A stretch of 64,000 nucleotides of DNA, taken from Echiichthys vipera. Lineage: Eukaryota; Chordata; Actinopteri; Perciformes; Trachinidae. The stretch's first letter is position 1, and the number at the start of each line of letters is the position of its first letter. Positions 13,101 to 53,769 of the stretch are shown here, piece by piece. The position numbers were made by a program, and so were the translations under genes. The stretch covers positions 13,983,473 through 14,047,472 of the forward strand of contig OY829648.1 of the NCBI GenBank assembly GCA_963691815.1, in the 5' to 3' direction. The notes beneath the pieces were generated by a model. It did not search any database and was not told the DNA's origin. It was given only the letters and a program-made list of their open reading frames with translations.

Positions 13101-16100
13101 CAGTGGTGAGCAGGCCAGCATTCAGTTCCATTTGGTGACATCTTTAAGATACATGTATTTATAAGTCCCCCATACATGGCGCGAATGTGTCTGCATATAT
13201 CAAATAAATAAAATTCCTATTCATCACATTATCAACATCCAAGTGGTGTTGTGATTGACTGAAGCGGCAGGTCAGGTTTGAAATAATGAGCAGGCAGGAT
13301 AAGATAAGAAACTTTATTGTCATTATACTGCTGTGCAAGACAAGGGGGGTGGTATATGTGTGTTGAATAGGAGTATGTAGTAATTCTTGGCGCTGTACAA
13401 AACTAGCCTAACCAAAGGATAGCAGGTCTAAGGACTGTGCTCCATTTAATTTGCTCATACTGCACATTATAGTTTTTCCAACTCTCCAGGAGCAGTAAGT
13501 ACCTCTCACACCATTAAAATACAAAACAAATCCCCTTGTGTGCATTTATTATTGGCTTTTCAACTGCTGGTCACTGCCTACATTTGATTGCACTATGCTT
13601 GTTGTTCAGGGCGGAGAGAAGCTGCAGGATGCATACTACATTTTCCAAGAGATGTCGGACAAATACTCATCTACACTGCTGCTCCTCAACGGGCAGGCAG
13701 CCTGTTACATGGCCCAGAACAAGTGGGAGGAGGCTGAGGGGGTGCTACAGGAGGCACTCGACAAGGTCAGATGACAATAGTTTAACAAACAGTACTAAAC
13801 GCAATTTGGTGTACATGCATGCACAGTTTATTCAGCTCAAGCTCTGTGTGGCTGGTTTCTGCGGCTGGTATTAGATTCATATCCTTCATTATTAAACCCT
13901 CACTGAATGTCTCACAATGTTGTGCCGGAGGTGCTTTGTAATATGCATACGGGGCTAAATCTCATTACAAGCATTTACGGCTGTGGCGGTATGGCTTTTT
14001 TCTTACCGTGGTGAAAAAGCAACATATCACCCCGGTAATATATTTATACAGTGCCTTTTTATTGGGAATCAAAAAATCAATCAATCAATCAAAAAAATGG
14101 ACGTGAAACATAAGTAGAGTAAATAAAGCAAACACCTTTAATGAACCGTCAGCATTGTACAGCAGATGGCACCACAAACTCTTTTGTGGTCTACAGTTAT
14201 TTTACCATATCCATGACAGGACAGGGTTTGACTAGTGCACACTGTTTATTCACAAGACACAACAAAAATATTCACATTGCTGTTTGTTTTTAAAGTTAGT
14301 CTATTTTTATACATTATCCATATTCATATTATACTTTGAGAATATTGCAGCTCTCTCTCCAAATGCATTGTGAATGGATGTTTGAGTCTCTTGAGGTGGC
14401 TTTCTGTAATGGCTTAAAACTAAATATCTTCATTTTACTGGTTAAATTAGTACAAAGTGATCGTTATCCAGACAATTCTTATTTTCATGACTAAAAGGAA
14501 TAGATAAACAGGAGTTAAAGTGTTTCACACATGTAGAAATATACACATTTGGAGCATATCTTGGCAGATGTTTACATTGGGACTGAAATACTGAACAGTT
14601 ACCCGAACCACCTTGTTGCCTGCTGTACTTGTGATATCTGAAATTAAATACATGTCAGTAAGTGACACAAAACTTGCTAAATAGAAGTAATTTTTAGTTT
14701 TCACTGAAACTGTGTTTTTTTTTGACTCCACGTTTGTGTTTCTATTGTTGTCCTGTTTGATATGCGAGGAGTGACTGTCTCACTTTATGTCCATCTCTTT
14801 TCTCTTTACCCTTTTAGGACAGCAGCCACCCTGAGACGTTGATCAACCTCATAGTGCTGACACAGCACCTGGGCAAAGCTCCTGAGGTGAGACTTTGGAC
14901 CCAATGCTGTAAATGAGAGCCACGCTTTAACAGTTTAGCACTTTATCTTAGACAAACTCGTCCTCAGTCAAAGAAGACTTGAAATACCTCTAAGAACACC
15001 GCTCATAGAGTGCAAAATGCTCTTCTCAGCAATTGTTTGTGTGTTTGCTTTGATTGAAGCAGGCAAAAGCATTCAACCAAGCAATTTCTTTGATTGTGTT
15101 TGTCCCCTATCATGAAAAGTGTCATCTAAGCATTTCTACTGGTTTAGTGCTGTGTGAGTAATACAGCCTGAACTCAGAGTTCATGAGATAAAGACTCAAT
15201 TATCTGTCTTAACTAGAGTTATTTTCCGATACTGATACCAAAAAGTAGTTGATGTTCTTTTTCCACCATGGCTGTCAAACAAGATCATAAAAGAAAGGTC
15301 TGTTGCCTTAATTCTCTGTATGTACAACCTGAGCCAGGCCATGCAACAGTCAGAGCGATCATATTGTGTCCGTACAGGGTTAGCAGTATACAGCTCTTAA
15401 AAAAATAAAATAAACACACTGCTATCAGATCAGTACTTAATAGCTGCTGATACGCGTGTTCAGGTAATGGAATCGGTATCTGAACATCTCTAGTCTAAAC
15501 GTTTTATGGATTTGATGGTAATGCAGAAGATTGCTGTGTGTCCTACTGTGATAACCACTGATTAGAACATTTCACTTAAGTTGAGTTTTTCCATTGTAAA
15601 CTTTGGGTCTGTAAGATACTCCCAAGATGCACCATCTCCAAAGTGCGCCAGAACTGCCTCCAAGAGGGTTGTGTGACGTGAATAGCCATTTGTTTTCTGT
15701 TTCCTCTCCTCATCACGAAGCCGCTCTGGGCCGGCTGTGTCATCGTTTTCCTAAGGGGAGAGTGGTGGCGCCCCAACTAGGTCGAAGCACCACCCTTGGC
15801 ATTAGCGATCCGCTCCAAATTTCCACTGAGCACTGCACTCAAAGTTCAAATTATTTCAGCTTCAGCGGTGATGACGTATACCTGCACGTGTCTGCACTAT
15901 GCTCTGCTGTCCCTCGCAATGAGCCAATTTCTCATCATCTGAAGGAAGTTTAACTCAAATCCGGTCTTAAAATCTCACAAGAGCAAAGCCATTTGAACAC
16001 AACTGTACAAAGATCACGAATATTACGATGTTCAAGTACCCACTGACCTGCCTTTTTTTCCTCTCTAACATTAAATATTCATGTCTAAATTGTGTCCTGA

Positions 16101-17361
16101 CAGCAAACACAAACAAACCCACAACAGTCATCAGATAAGTGAAACGAGCCTCACTCGCTTCAAACTAGTGAGAAGAGAGAAAAATTGCTCTTTTTACAGC
16201 AGAACATTGTCACGCACTGAAAACAGTTTTTGTTTTTGACGAGCCTTCACGACACTTTCTCTCCGTGAAAGTATCTGAAGTTAAGGTCTTTAGAGGCTTT
16301 AAACGTTTGTTTAGAGGCTTTTTTTTGGTTGTAATTTACTCCGAGTTCATACAGTGCTGTCAATCCCTCAGAACACTTGAATTTTAGTGTGGTGTTTTCA
16401 GGGTTTGGACAGTGCTCGGATTTTTAATAAAGTGCTTGAAACTGGTTGAAATGTATGTTATGTGGTAATACATTTATCATATAAGACAGAGAACAGAAGA
16501 GCTCTATATGTAAGAAAACAGCATTTTCTGACATTTTTGCATTAAAAATGACTTTTGTTGATTAGCAGATTATGAAAACAGTTGGTCTAAGGGTTGCAGC
16601 TCTGACGGCAAGTCTATTAAACATGAAACATTGTTTTCCTTTAACTTGTCATCCTTCTGTAGAAAGCTATCTCAAAACATAATGTTGGTTGTTTATAGGA
16701 CAATAACATCTAATATAATGTGATGAAGTGAAATAATCAGTTTACTGAATATACTGTATGCACTTTATTCAAATGTGTAGTTTACCACAGCTGTTAGGTG
16801 CTGGAAAATCATGAAGTTTCATTTTGAAATGCTGAAAAAGTGCTTGAAATTGACTTTGGAGAAGCTGCAGGAACCCTGTTTACTATTGTCACTTTCTAAC
16901 TTCCCCATCCTCTGTTTACATCTGCCCTCAGGTAACCAATCGCTACTTCTCTCAGCTGAAAGATGCGCACAGAGCCCACCCATTCCTCAAAGACTACTTA
17001 GCCAAGGTAACTTGATTAATGAATGCTTTTCGTTCTGAACGAGGCCTTTGACCTGTGGCTCGGACTATTAAGGTTCACTTCGTTGTTGACAAAACCTTCA
17101 CAACCTTTAATCTCTTATGATTACCTGGCTTGGTTGTTTCGGATGTTGGACAGCATGTGTCTTTGAAGCAATTACACAGGAGTACAGATGTACATAAACA
17201 TGCTAAAACTGGGTTATAACATTACCAAACAAACCATGTGATGCACAGCTGGTCACATATTTGTCTTGGTGTTTTGACCGTTTCCTCTGCTCTTTGTTTC
17301 CCTGCAGGAGAATGAGTTTGACAGACTAGTCATGCAGTACGCTCCCACCGCTACAGCATAA
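10109..17361 (+). CDS. cope: Coatomer subunit epsilon (epsilon-COP), complete, 10 coding exons
   Basis: Epsilon-COP is the TPR-like subunit of the COPI coat that pairs with alpha-COP and supports Golgi-to-ER retrieval. Coding exons: 10109-10210, 10377-10439, 10565-10665, 11859-12011, 12258-12311, 13024-13105, 13610-13765, 14818-14886, 16932-17006, 17308-17361. All borders are AG/GT, phases close, and the total is 909 nt or 302 aa, against about 308 aa in human. Family signatures read in order are FDVKNAYYIGSYQQCINEAQ (exon 1), ENTTFLLMAATIYYH (exon 4), GGEKLQDAYYIFQEM and LLLLNGQAACYMAQNKWEEA (exon 7), INLIVLTQHLGK (exon 8), VTNRYFSQLKDAH (exon 9) and the C-terminus FDRLVMQYAPTATA. The start is the first ATG in the TISU-like context. 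cers1 follows 2 kb downstream on the same strand. No defects are seen. Confidence 0.97.
10930..11200. repeat. Probable interspersed repeat fragment in cope intron 3
   Basis: The stretch reads like the tail of a common fish retroelement: GGAACAAAACTGTTTTATAT, CCACATTTTGGGACCTTGAA, CCAGAGGGAAGGTGCAGATA and similar. The open frame at 10982-11194 lies in it. It has no splice support, and the cope frame joins cleanly across it. Family assignment is from memory of similar sequences and is weak. Confidence 0.4.
12600..12910. repeat. Possible repeat in cope intron 5, bracketed by CTAGNGGC-type motifs
   Basis: The segment is bounded by ACTAGAGGCCACAG on the left and CCCCTAGTGGCAAC on the right, motifs common at the ends of short fish interspersed repeats. 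Inside are GGTACAAAAAAAATCACC and, inverted, GTATGTTTTTTGTACC, suggesting a weak palindromic organisation. The two small frames here are unsupported. Confidence 0.3.
13300..13345. repeat. Short retroelement-tail-like repeat in cope intron 6
   Basis: GATAAGATAAGAAACTTTAT followed by TGTCATTATAC matches a motif found at the ends of many fish interspersed elements. It is only a fragment, and the surrounding intron shows nothing else. Confidence 0.4.
16500..16612. repeat. End fragment of a gggctgcaac-type MITE in cope intron 8
   Basis: Contains TTTTCTGACATTTTTGCATT, TTGATTAGCAGATTATGAAA and, at the end, GGTTGCAGCTC, the inverted terminus of the family seen at 8816 and 22330. The rest of intron 8 (14887-16931) shows no other feature I can support. 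Confidence 0.5.
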
Positions 17362-17579
17362 GACATCGTCTTTTACTGAGACACCAGTACAACGCCATGA
17401 TGTCACCGTGCTCTATACATACCTGTATTTGTTTTGATATTTCTACCAGTCAAGAAAAAAGAAAGTCAAATTGAAACTTTGGCTGTATTATTTAAACCCG
17501 ACCAGAAGCGTAGATGACACATGTTTATTCATTCAAATGCAATTCATCTGTTTTAATGTAAGCATTCCTTTCAAATGAT

Positions 17580-17585
17580 AATAAA
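17580..17585 (+). terminator. cope poly(A) signal AATAAA
   Basis: AATAAA lies 219 bp after the cope stop and is followed by a GT-rich run (GCGTTGTGGGGGTTTTGTGTG) of the kind that binds cleavage factors. This gives a short 3' UTR of about 240 bp. Confidence 0.8.
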
Positions 17586-17661
17586 TGTGTAAAACCTGCG
17601 TTGTGGGGGTTTTGTGTGCACATGCAAACAACATGAATTCAAGCCTTATTAGATATAAATA

Positions 17662-18010
17662 GTGGGGCGGATTAGCTCAATATTTACACCAATCTTTCAC
17701 TTTGTGATAAAAGCATGAAATTTGGTAGATTTTTTGGTGAATATGTTTCAAACAAATCTGGATATTGGGCCACCCCAAAAGCGCCCCCTAGTGGCAGTGG
17801 CAGCCATTTATGTGAAATGAATGATGAATAAAAACTGCCCTTTCTTTAATAATACCAACTGGTAATGTATATTGTTGGAGAACCTGATTAGTCACCTTTA
17901 CAACGAGCTCCAGCTTGTAAGGACTGCATTCATGGAATAAGCAAAGGGGCTAAACGTGTGGGTAGCGACCCCCAAAAATGTGCATCTCCTGTGGGGCTGA
18001 TTAGCTCAAT
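17662..18010 (+). repeat. Pair of related short repeats with a tRNA-D-arm-like head
   Basis: GTGGGGCGGATTAGCTCAAT at 17662-17681 and GTGGGGCTGATTAGCTCAAT at 17991-18010 differ at one base in 20. GATTAGCTCAAT resembles an RNA polymerase III box A, but I see no box B after either copy. Between them is GCGCCCCCTAGTGGC near 17781, a motif common at ends of fish short repeats. They may be SINE or MITE ends lying between cope and cers1. Confidence 0.4.
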
Positions 18011-18389
18011 TAATACAGCTGTTTGTTTTGTGAGAGAAGCACAACAGAAGAATGGGGATATGGACACCTAATAAAATGTTATAAAACGTTTATGTTCTTT
18101 TATATTAAACTGTAATAAAGCTTGTGTCACTTTAACATGTCTCTAAATTATATTTGTGGTGCTGAAAACATGAAACAGCAGCTGAAGAGTAGGCAAAACA
18201 TGCATATTACACTGTCTATATTAATAATGATAAAATCCATAGACGGTATTCATCCAGATATCTTGTGCACACGGTGGCTCTCAAAGGTAAGATGTATCTT
18301 GTGTGTGTCGAGCATTTGTCTGCGCTGTCCCTTTAAGTCATCCTTTAATCCTCAAGCAGAGGGTTCTTACAGAAGATAGCGGCCCCTTA

Positions 18390-19405
18390 ATCACGTCACG
18401 CCGCCTCTGCATTTTTTTCCTCTCCTTCTTTCGCATAAACGCACGCTGTCCTCTTTTCACCGTGCCACTTGATTTCCATTGAAAGCGACGCGCGGCTCGT
18501 CAAAGCGCAGCCGCGGACACGTTGACGAGCCCCAAGAGCGGCAGCAGCTGCGGCGAGAAGAAGAAGAAGCAGCAGCAGCGACGGCAGCAGCAGCCTCTTT
18601 ATAGGATAATACTCCTTATTCATCCTTTTTCCCACTTCGCTGGAGATACCGCGGCTCCGTGTGCCGGTTTATCGGGGAATGTGCGGCTCATGAAACGGTA
18701 CAGAGACGTTACATAAGACGAATAACGGACAGAGATGAGACGTTACAGCGCAGCGGCACAATAATAACCGCATGTGCTGTCGGGGCTTTGGCGCTAGAAA
18801 AAAAAGGCGACGCAACCGTAAAGACTCGAGCTTTATGTCGTTCATGTGTGCGTGAGCTCCCTCACCTTTTTAGGGGTAATTGATTTAAGTAGCTACAGCT
18901 TTTAGCTCGGAGGCTGCAGCCAATGCTGGTCCATTCACCGGTGTGTGCGTTTGATTTAACTTAGCTTAGGCGGCTAACCGGGACGCGCTGATGAGCCTGT
19001 GTGCGTAATAGCGGAATGATGATGAGAAGAAACCACCAGACAGACGCTAATGGCCCACAGTAATCGTCTGAACAGCATTTGATCATTGGTTTGTGTGATT
19101 ATCAAATAACAGCCTCACAGCCGAGGTGTGTGGTCGGACCTGCGGGGCCCTGCTATCATTCATAAAACTGTCCTGGACGCACAAGAATGGGCCCATGTCT
19201 TAATGTGGAAAACAAAGAATTAGGCTACTGAAGAGGGTAAGCTGGTTAGATAAGCTTGTTTTAGCGTTTTTAGGTGAGCTATCAAGCTGGTTCACGGATT
19301 ATAGCCGCACAGTCTGGACACTACTCCTCCCTGCACTCCCTCTGTCCCTCAACTGGAGTATTTCCCCCCGGTTTCCACGTTTTGTCCTCTCTGCGCCGCA
19401 GCACA
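18390..19405 (+). promoter_or_regulatory. cers1 promoter and 5' UTR region, CpG-richer
   Basis: This 1-kb stretch is clearly richer in CpG than the rest of the window (GCGACGCGCGGCTCGTC near 18486, GCCGCGGACACG near 18510). It has imperfect GAA and CAG trinucleotide runs at 18557-18600. It lies immediately upstream of the first cers1 coding exon. No TATA box stands out. The exact start site and any leader intron cannot be fixed. Upstream ATGs occur, but whether they are in the transcript is unknown. Confidence 0.5.
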
Positions 19406-49787
<30,382 letters not shown>

Positions 49788-50708
49788 CAGGCTCTCCCTC
49801 GCCACCACCTGGCACGAGGCTACAAGTACAAGCAAGACGAGACGCCCCCCTCGGACGGCTCACACTCAAAAAAACGTGGCTGAAGGGAAGAGTGTCACAA
49901 AAAGAAAAAAAAGGGAGGAAAATAGCAAGTTTTTACTCTTTTTATTTGTTTTAGAACATTTCGTTTCATCGCTGTCATGTTGTTTTGTTTTTATTAGAGC
50001 ACTGTGAATGTCATTTCAGGTGACTTTTTGTCTTATTGTTGCAAAACTTTACATTTGATAGATTCAGTAGAAACAGCAAACCAGTTTGTGTGAGAGTTGG
50101 ACTGTGATTGTCACGTACAGTAGTGCAGGGCGTCATAATCCTCACTGCTGCTCTGAAAGGCGCCGCCCGACGAGGAAAAAGGTCTTGAGGCCTCTAGTGG
50201 TTCTGGAAACATTTAGCAACCCGGTACACAAGCAATATGCTGATTCTGTAGGGGTGAGCTGTGTTTTCCGTCAGTGAAATAATGAATTCCTTTCCTCCTT
50301 TGAACTCTGCCCATCTTCTCTGACGCCAGGCATGAAGAGAGAAGTTTTCAAATAGGAAACCTTGTTCGCAGTATCATTTTTTTCATGGCTGCAGTGGTGC
50401 AGGAGCTCCTGCCTGGCATCGTCTGCCGCCCCTTCACCACATGTATTGATTTTCATATCATCACACGGCAGCGGTGGCGACCACACAGCTCTGGCGTCCA
50501 TTAGTCTGAATTTAAAAAGCCACACTGGTGTGTGTAGTTATGTGCGCATGTGTCAGATGTTTCAGGGTGGATGTAGCCGAATCTTTTAAAACTCAAAAAT
50601 CCTTCACAACATTTCACCTCTGTTTGATTTTCTTTTTACATTTTATCTCTTGTACTGATGATCAACAATATTTAATTGTATGGAAAAAGCTTTTTTTCCC
50701 TTTTTGTT

Positions 50709-50709
50709 A

Positions 50710-50760
<51 letters not shown>
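50709..50760. repeat. (GT)n microsatellite, about 50 bp
   Basis: A GT run in the putative cers1 3' UTR; in RNA it would be a UG repeat. Confidence 0.95.
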
Positions 50761-51364
50761 GCAAAGCATCTGTTGCTGCACTGACATGAAGGCGTACAAG
50801 CTGGTTGCTGGTTTAATGACAGCAAATAGCTAGAATTGATTGACTGGGTTTCAGTGTCATCCTCATCATTTAACTTGTTTAAACAATATGGATTTGATTA
50901 ACATTTATAACCAGTTTGTGGGTGGTGGCGGCTTCTAGGTCCACAGAAAACTTGGAACTATAGCCGAGGAGTTGTGTAAAGATAAAAATCAGTATGATAA
51001 AAAAATCAACAACATTATGTATGCACACATTATGGTATTCAGGAATGCATGACATCGAATGATTTTGGAGATATGCTATGAAATTGTCTTACAAACAATG
51101 AAGGAAAAAATCCTCTCGACATGTAATCATATTGTCTTTATAAATGTCTAAAAAAATCATTCAAAAAGGGATATTTTTCTGAAGCAGCAGTGACCAATGA
51201 ACACACACAACAAGCCTGACAAACACAAACAAACAAACCAGTGTGATAAACCTCCATGTGGCACTTAAATGTGGGTATTTCAACATTTATTTTACTCATT
51301 AAAACATGAGATTTAAGTCTACGGGAAGATTTCTGATGTCATCTGTAAGACCCCACTGGTTGAC

Positions 51365-51366
<2 letters not shown>

Positions 51367-51397
<31 letters not shown>

Positions 51398-51400
51398 TGC
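51367..51400. repeat. (GT)n microsatellite, about 34 bp, one interruption
   Basis: A GT run with one TTT interruption in the putative cers1 3' UTR. Confidence 0.9.
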
Positions 51401-52706
51401 TGGACACTGCTGCCCTAGAAAATAAGGGATATTTCTATTCTTCCTACCTTCTCGATCAAATTCAAGCTCTTGTTTCGATGAACAGCGTGCTTGTGCTGCT
51501 GGAGCAGGCCGCAGATGTCGTGCTGTTTGTAGTTTATCTGTTTGTCTTCCACAATCCCCGCATCAGCACATGGGGGAGTTTAAACTAACTTTTAATTTTA
51601 TATTAAACTATCACTATTATTGCTGTAGTTCAGGTAATCATTGTTGATTTGTTTTTCTTCTTTGGAATTGCTGCTGTTTTTTTTCCTCTGAGAGCACTGT
51701 TGGTATTCCCCTGTTGTGTACGAGTCGGTGAAAGTCGGCTCAGATCAGATATTTCCAGGTTTGTTTTGTTCATCTACATTACAAACATCTGGATTGGGTC
51801 TCTTCCTTTCGACCTGAATGCTTGCTCACACTCATTTCACTGTAGTCATTATACACCTGTACTGTAAAGTGACATGGTTTTATCAAACATGTCGCTGTGT
51901 GTAATATATCAGACAACCCGTGGCTGACTGGTTTTATTAGCATGGTGTTCTGGCAGGAAGTGACCCCTGAGGTCTTCTCGACTGCTCAAGTGTGAGACTA
52001 CGTGATCCATAGTTTGCTGATATTTTTATGATGTGATGACAGATGACAGTGGAGTGCACAGTAAACCCACAAAGACCTGTGATCTGGATTAGGTGCGACT
52101 CTCAGTCTGGTATGGTACTGTATCTTCAATCTCTCGTCCGCTGTGTCGTGCTTACAAACAAGCCGTGATGTCATGCGTGAACGAGTAACTACGATGACTA
52201 GAGGTGGGCCGTGTGACGAAATGCATCATCAGACATCAGATATAAATTTGCTGTGGTGTCTAGTGTTGTAAATCAATGAGCGGTTTTATGGGGAAAAAAT
52301 TGGATTTGATATTTTTGCAAAGTACTTTGTCTTGCCGGGTATTTACTTTGATTTAATACCCAAAAAACAAGAATGTATGTCAGTAGGATATGAAACAAAT
52401 CGTATCCGTGTCACCTTCCCCAATTACCCAGAGGTGAATGAAATAATTTGAAGGAAAAAAAGGTTTTGAAATAGTTAATTAAATTTTGTATGTCTGTATG
52501 GATTTGGCTGATTTTTAAATGTTGGAAACATGTGAAGCTCAGTTCAGTCCGACAACTGTTGATGTACAGACTCTGTATTTGATGAGTCGGCTCCGTCCCC
52601 GTGTGCATTCTCTAAAATCGTCAAGCTCCAACAACGATTGAAGGATAAGGCCGTGTCTGCAAACTCAGCAGTCAAGTATCACTTTATCATTTGTCACTTG
52701 AAATCA

Positions 52707-52712
52707 AATAAA
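52707..52712 (+). terminator. Candidate upstream cers1 poly(A) signal AATAAA
   Basis: AATAAA in ATCAAATAAAATGC, 2.9 kb after the cers1 stop and just before the LINE relic. It could be a proximal polyadenylation site. Confidence 0.4.
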
Positions 52713-52734
52713 ATGCAAATTAAATTATCCCGTC

Positions 52735-53190
52735 CGTTCCACGAGGAGCCGTTGATTTTAAGGGTGGCGTAGTTCCTTCCCTGCTTCTTCTCAGAGTCCA
52801 CTATCATCTCCTTAGTCTCGCTGACGTTCATGAGTAGGTCATCCTCACACCAGCAGCGTCTTGTCCTCTCAGGCAGACCCTTTTAATTGTTATCTGTCAT
52901 CAGGCCGACGGCACTTGTGTCATCAGAAAACTTGATGGTGTCGGAGTGGCTACGCAGTTGTGTGTACACAACAAGGGGGCTCAGTACACAGCCCTGGGGG
53001 GCTCCGGTGTTAGGGGCGAGGGCGGAATAGGCGTGTACGCTCACCCTCGCCACCTGGGGTCCACCCGTCAGCAAGTCAAGGATCCACAAGATGATTGGGG
53101 AGTGACGAGTAAGACGATGAAGCCAAATTCGCAGTTTGTAAAAGCTGAAGCGGATTTGTGTTGAAAAGAGTATGATATAATATTTGGTCT
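52735..53190 (-). pseudogene. Non-LTR retrotransposon reverse-transcriptase fragment, dead
   Basis: On the minus strand the frame gives SSLPNHLVD, then after a shift of frame near 53089 WILDLLTGGPQVARVS, NTGAPQGCVLSPL and IKFSDDTSAVGLMTDNN. After an in-frame stop it continues with LLMNVSETKEMIVDSEKK and LKINGSSW. These are reverse-transcriptase blocks of fish LINEs: the GxPQGCVLSPL block, the F-A/S-DD catalytic box and the VSKTKEMIVDF-like block. The residue before DD is Ser where Ala is usual, part of the sequence between PQG and the DD box is missing, and there is no 5' or endonuclease region. Clade (L2/Rex-like) is uncertain. It lies antisense to cers1. Confidence 0.8.
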
Positions 53191-53708
53191 ATCGGATGTT
53201 TTGTAGTATGGCGTTCGAGTTGTCTGTCTGAACTGACTCGCAGGCTTTGCCTCCATTGTGACACAAAGTATCTTCATGAGTGCTTTAATTGTGCCAAAAT
53301 GTCCACCCAACCTATGAGGCAAGTGTTTGTGGGAGCTGGTGACGAGTGAAGGAGAGCTAGTAGAGCACGACGGGCAGAAAACGCCCCGCAGGTATTTCTT
53401 ATAAATTGCACTGTAATTTATTAGTATTATTTTTATTGTTCATTCGTTTATCAAAATTTAAAAAGGGAGAATTTGGGGATTTTTATGACTTTCTGGGAAG
53501 AATCGGTAACCAAAACTTGTAAAGTGGATTATAATGATGTGTTTTCTGGACCACTAATTCACTGTAATTGATACAAATTGACCCTTTTTTGTTTTCAAAC
53601 TCAGTTTCCAACCCTTACTGAATCTGACCACTTGAGACACATTCTTGCTCTTTTGTAATGCAATTTTAATACCATTCAGCCAATGTTATTGTTTCATTTT
53701 TCCCTTAA

Positions 53709-53714
53709 AATAAA
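53709..53714 (+). terminator. Candidate distal cers1 poly(A) signal AATAAA
   Basis: AATAAA in CTTAAAATAAAAACATG, followed 20-35 bp later by a GT-rich stretch (GTGCTCCTTGTGATTT). It is the last + strand signal before the opposing ncln signals at 53748-53769. Confidence 0.5.
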
Positions 53715-53747
53715 AACATGTCAGTAAACGAGACGTGCTCCTTGTGA

Positions 53748-53769
53748 TTTATTTTTTAACGTATTTATT
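53748..53769 (-). terminator. Candidate ncln poly(A) signals on the minus strand
   Basis: TTTATT at 53748-53753 and at 53764-53769 read AATAAA on the minus strand. They lie 2.1 kb after the ncln stop and less than 60 bp from the opposing cers1 signal. Earlier TTTATT copies (near 54627 and 54711) could also be used. Confidence 0.45.

Larger units (their letters stand above)
49788..53740 (+). other. Probable long cers1 3' UTR
   Basis: After the cers1 stop no intron or coding frame is needed until the poly(A) signals at 52707-52712 and 53709-53714. The stretch has GT microsatellites at 50709-50760 and 51367-51400 and an antisense LINE fragment at its 3' end. No frame with TGF-beta cysteine-knot features was seen. 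The true end could be earlier: several ATTAAA variants exist, for example near 51602. Confidence 0.45.

Noticed and set aside
19274..19405. N-terminal extension of cers1 from 19274
   Set aside because: The frame is open, but the first codon there is GTG and the added residues do not resemble ceramide synthases. ATG at 19406 has A at -3 and gives the expected N-terminus.
52883..53322. A functional reverse transcriptase gene
   Set aside because: Only a few blocks remain, with a frameshift, an in-frame stop and missing flanking domains.
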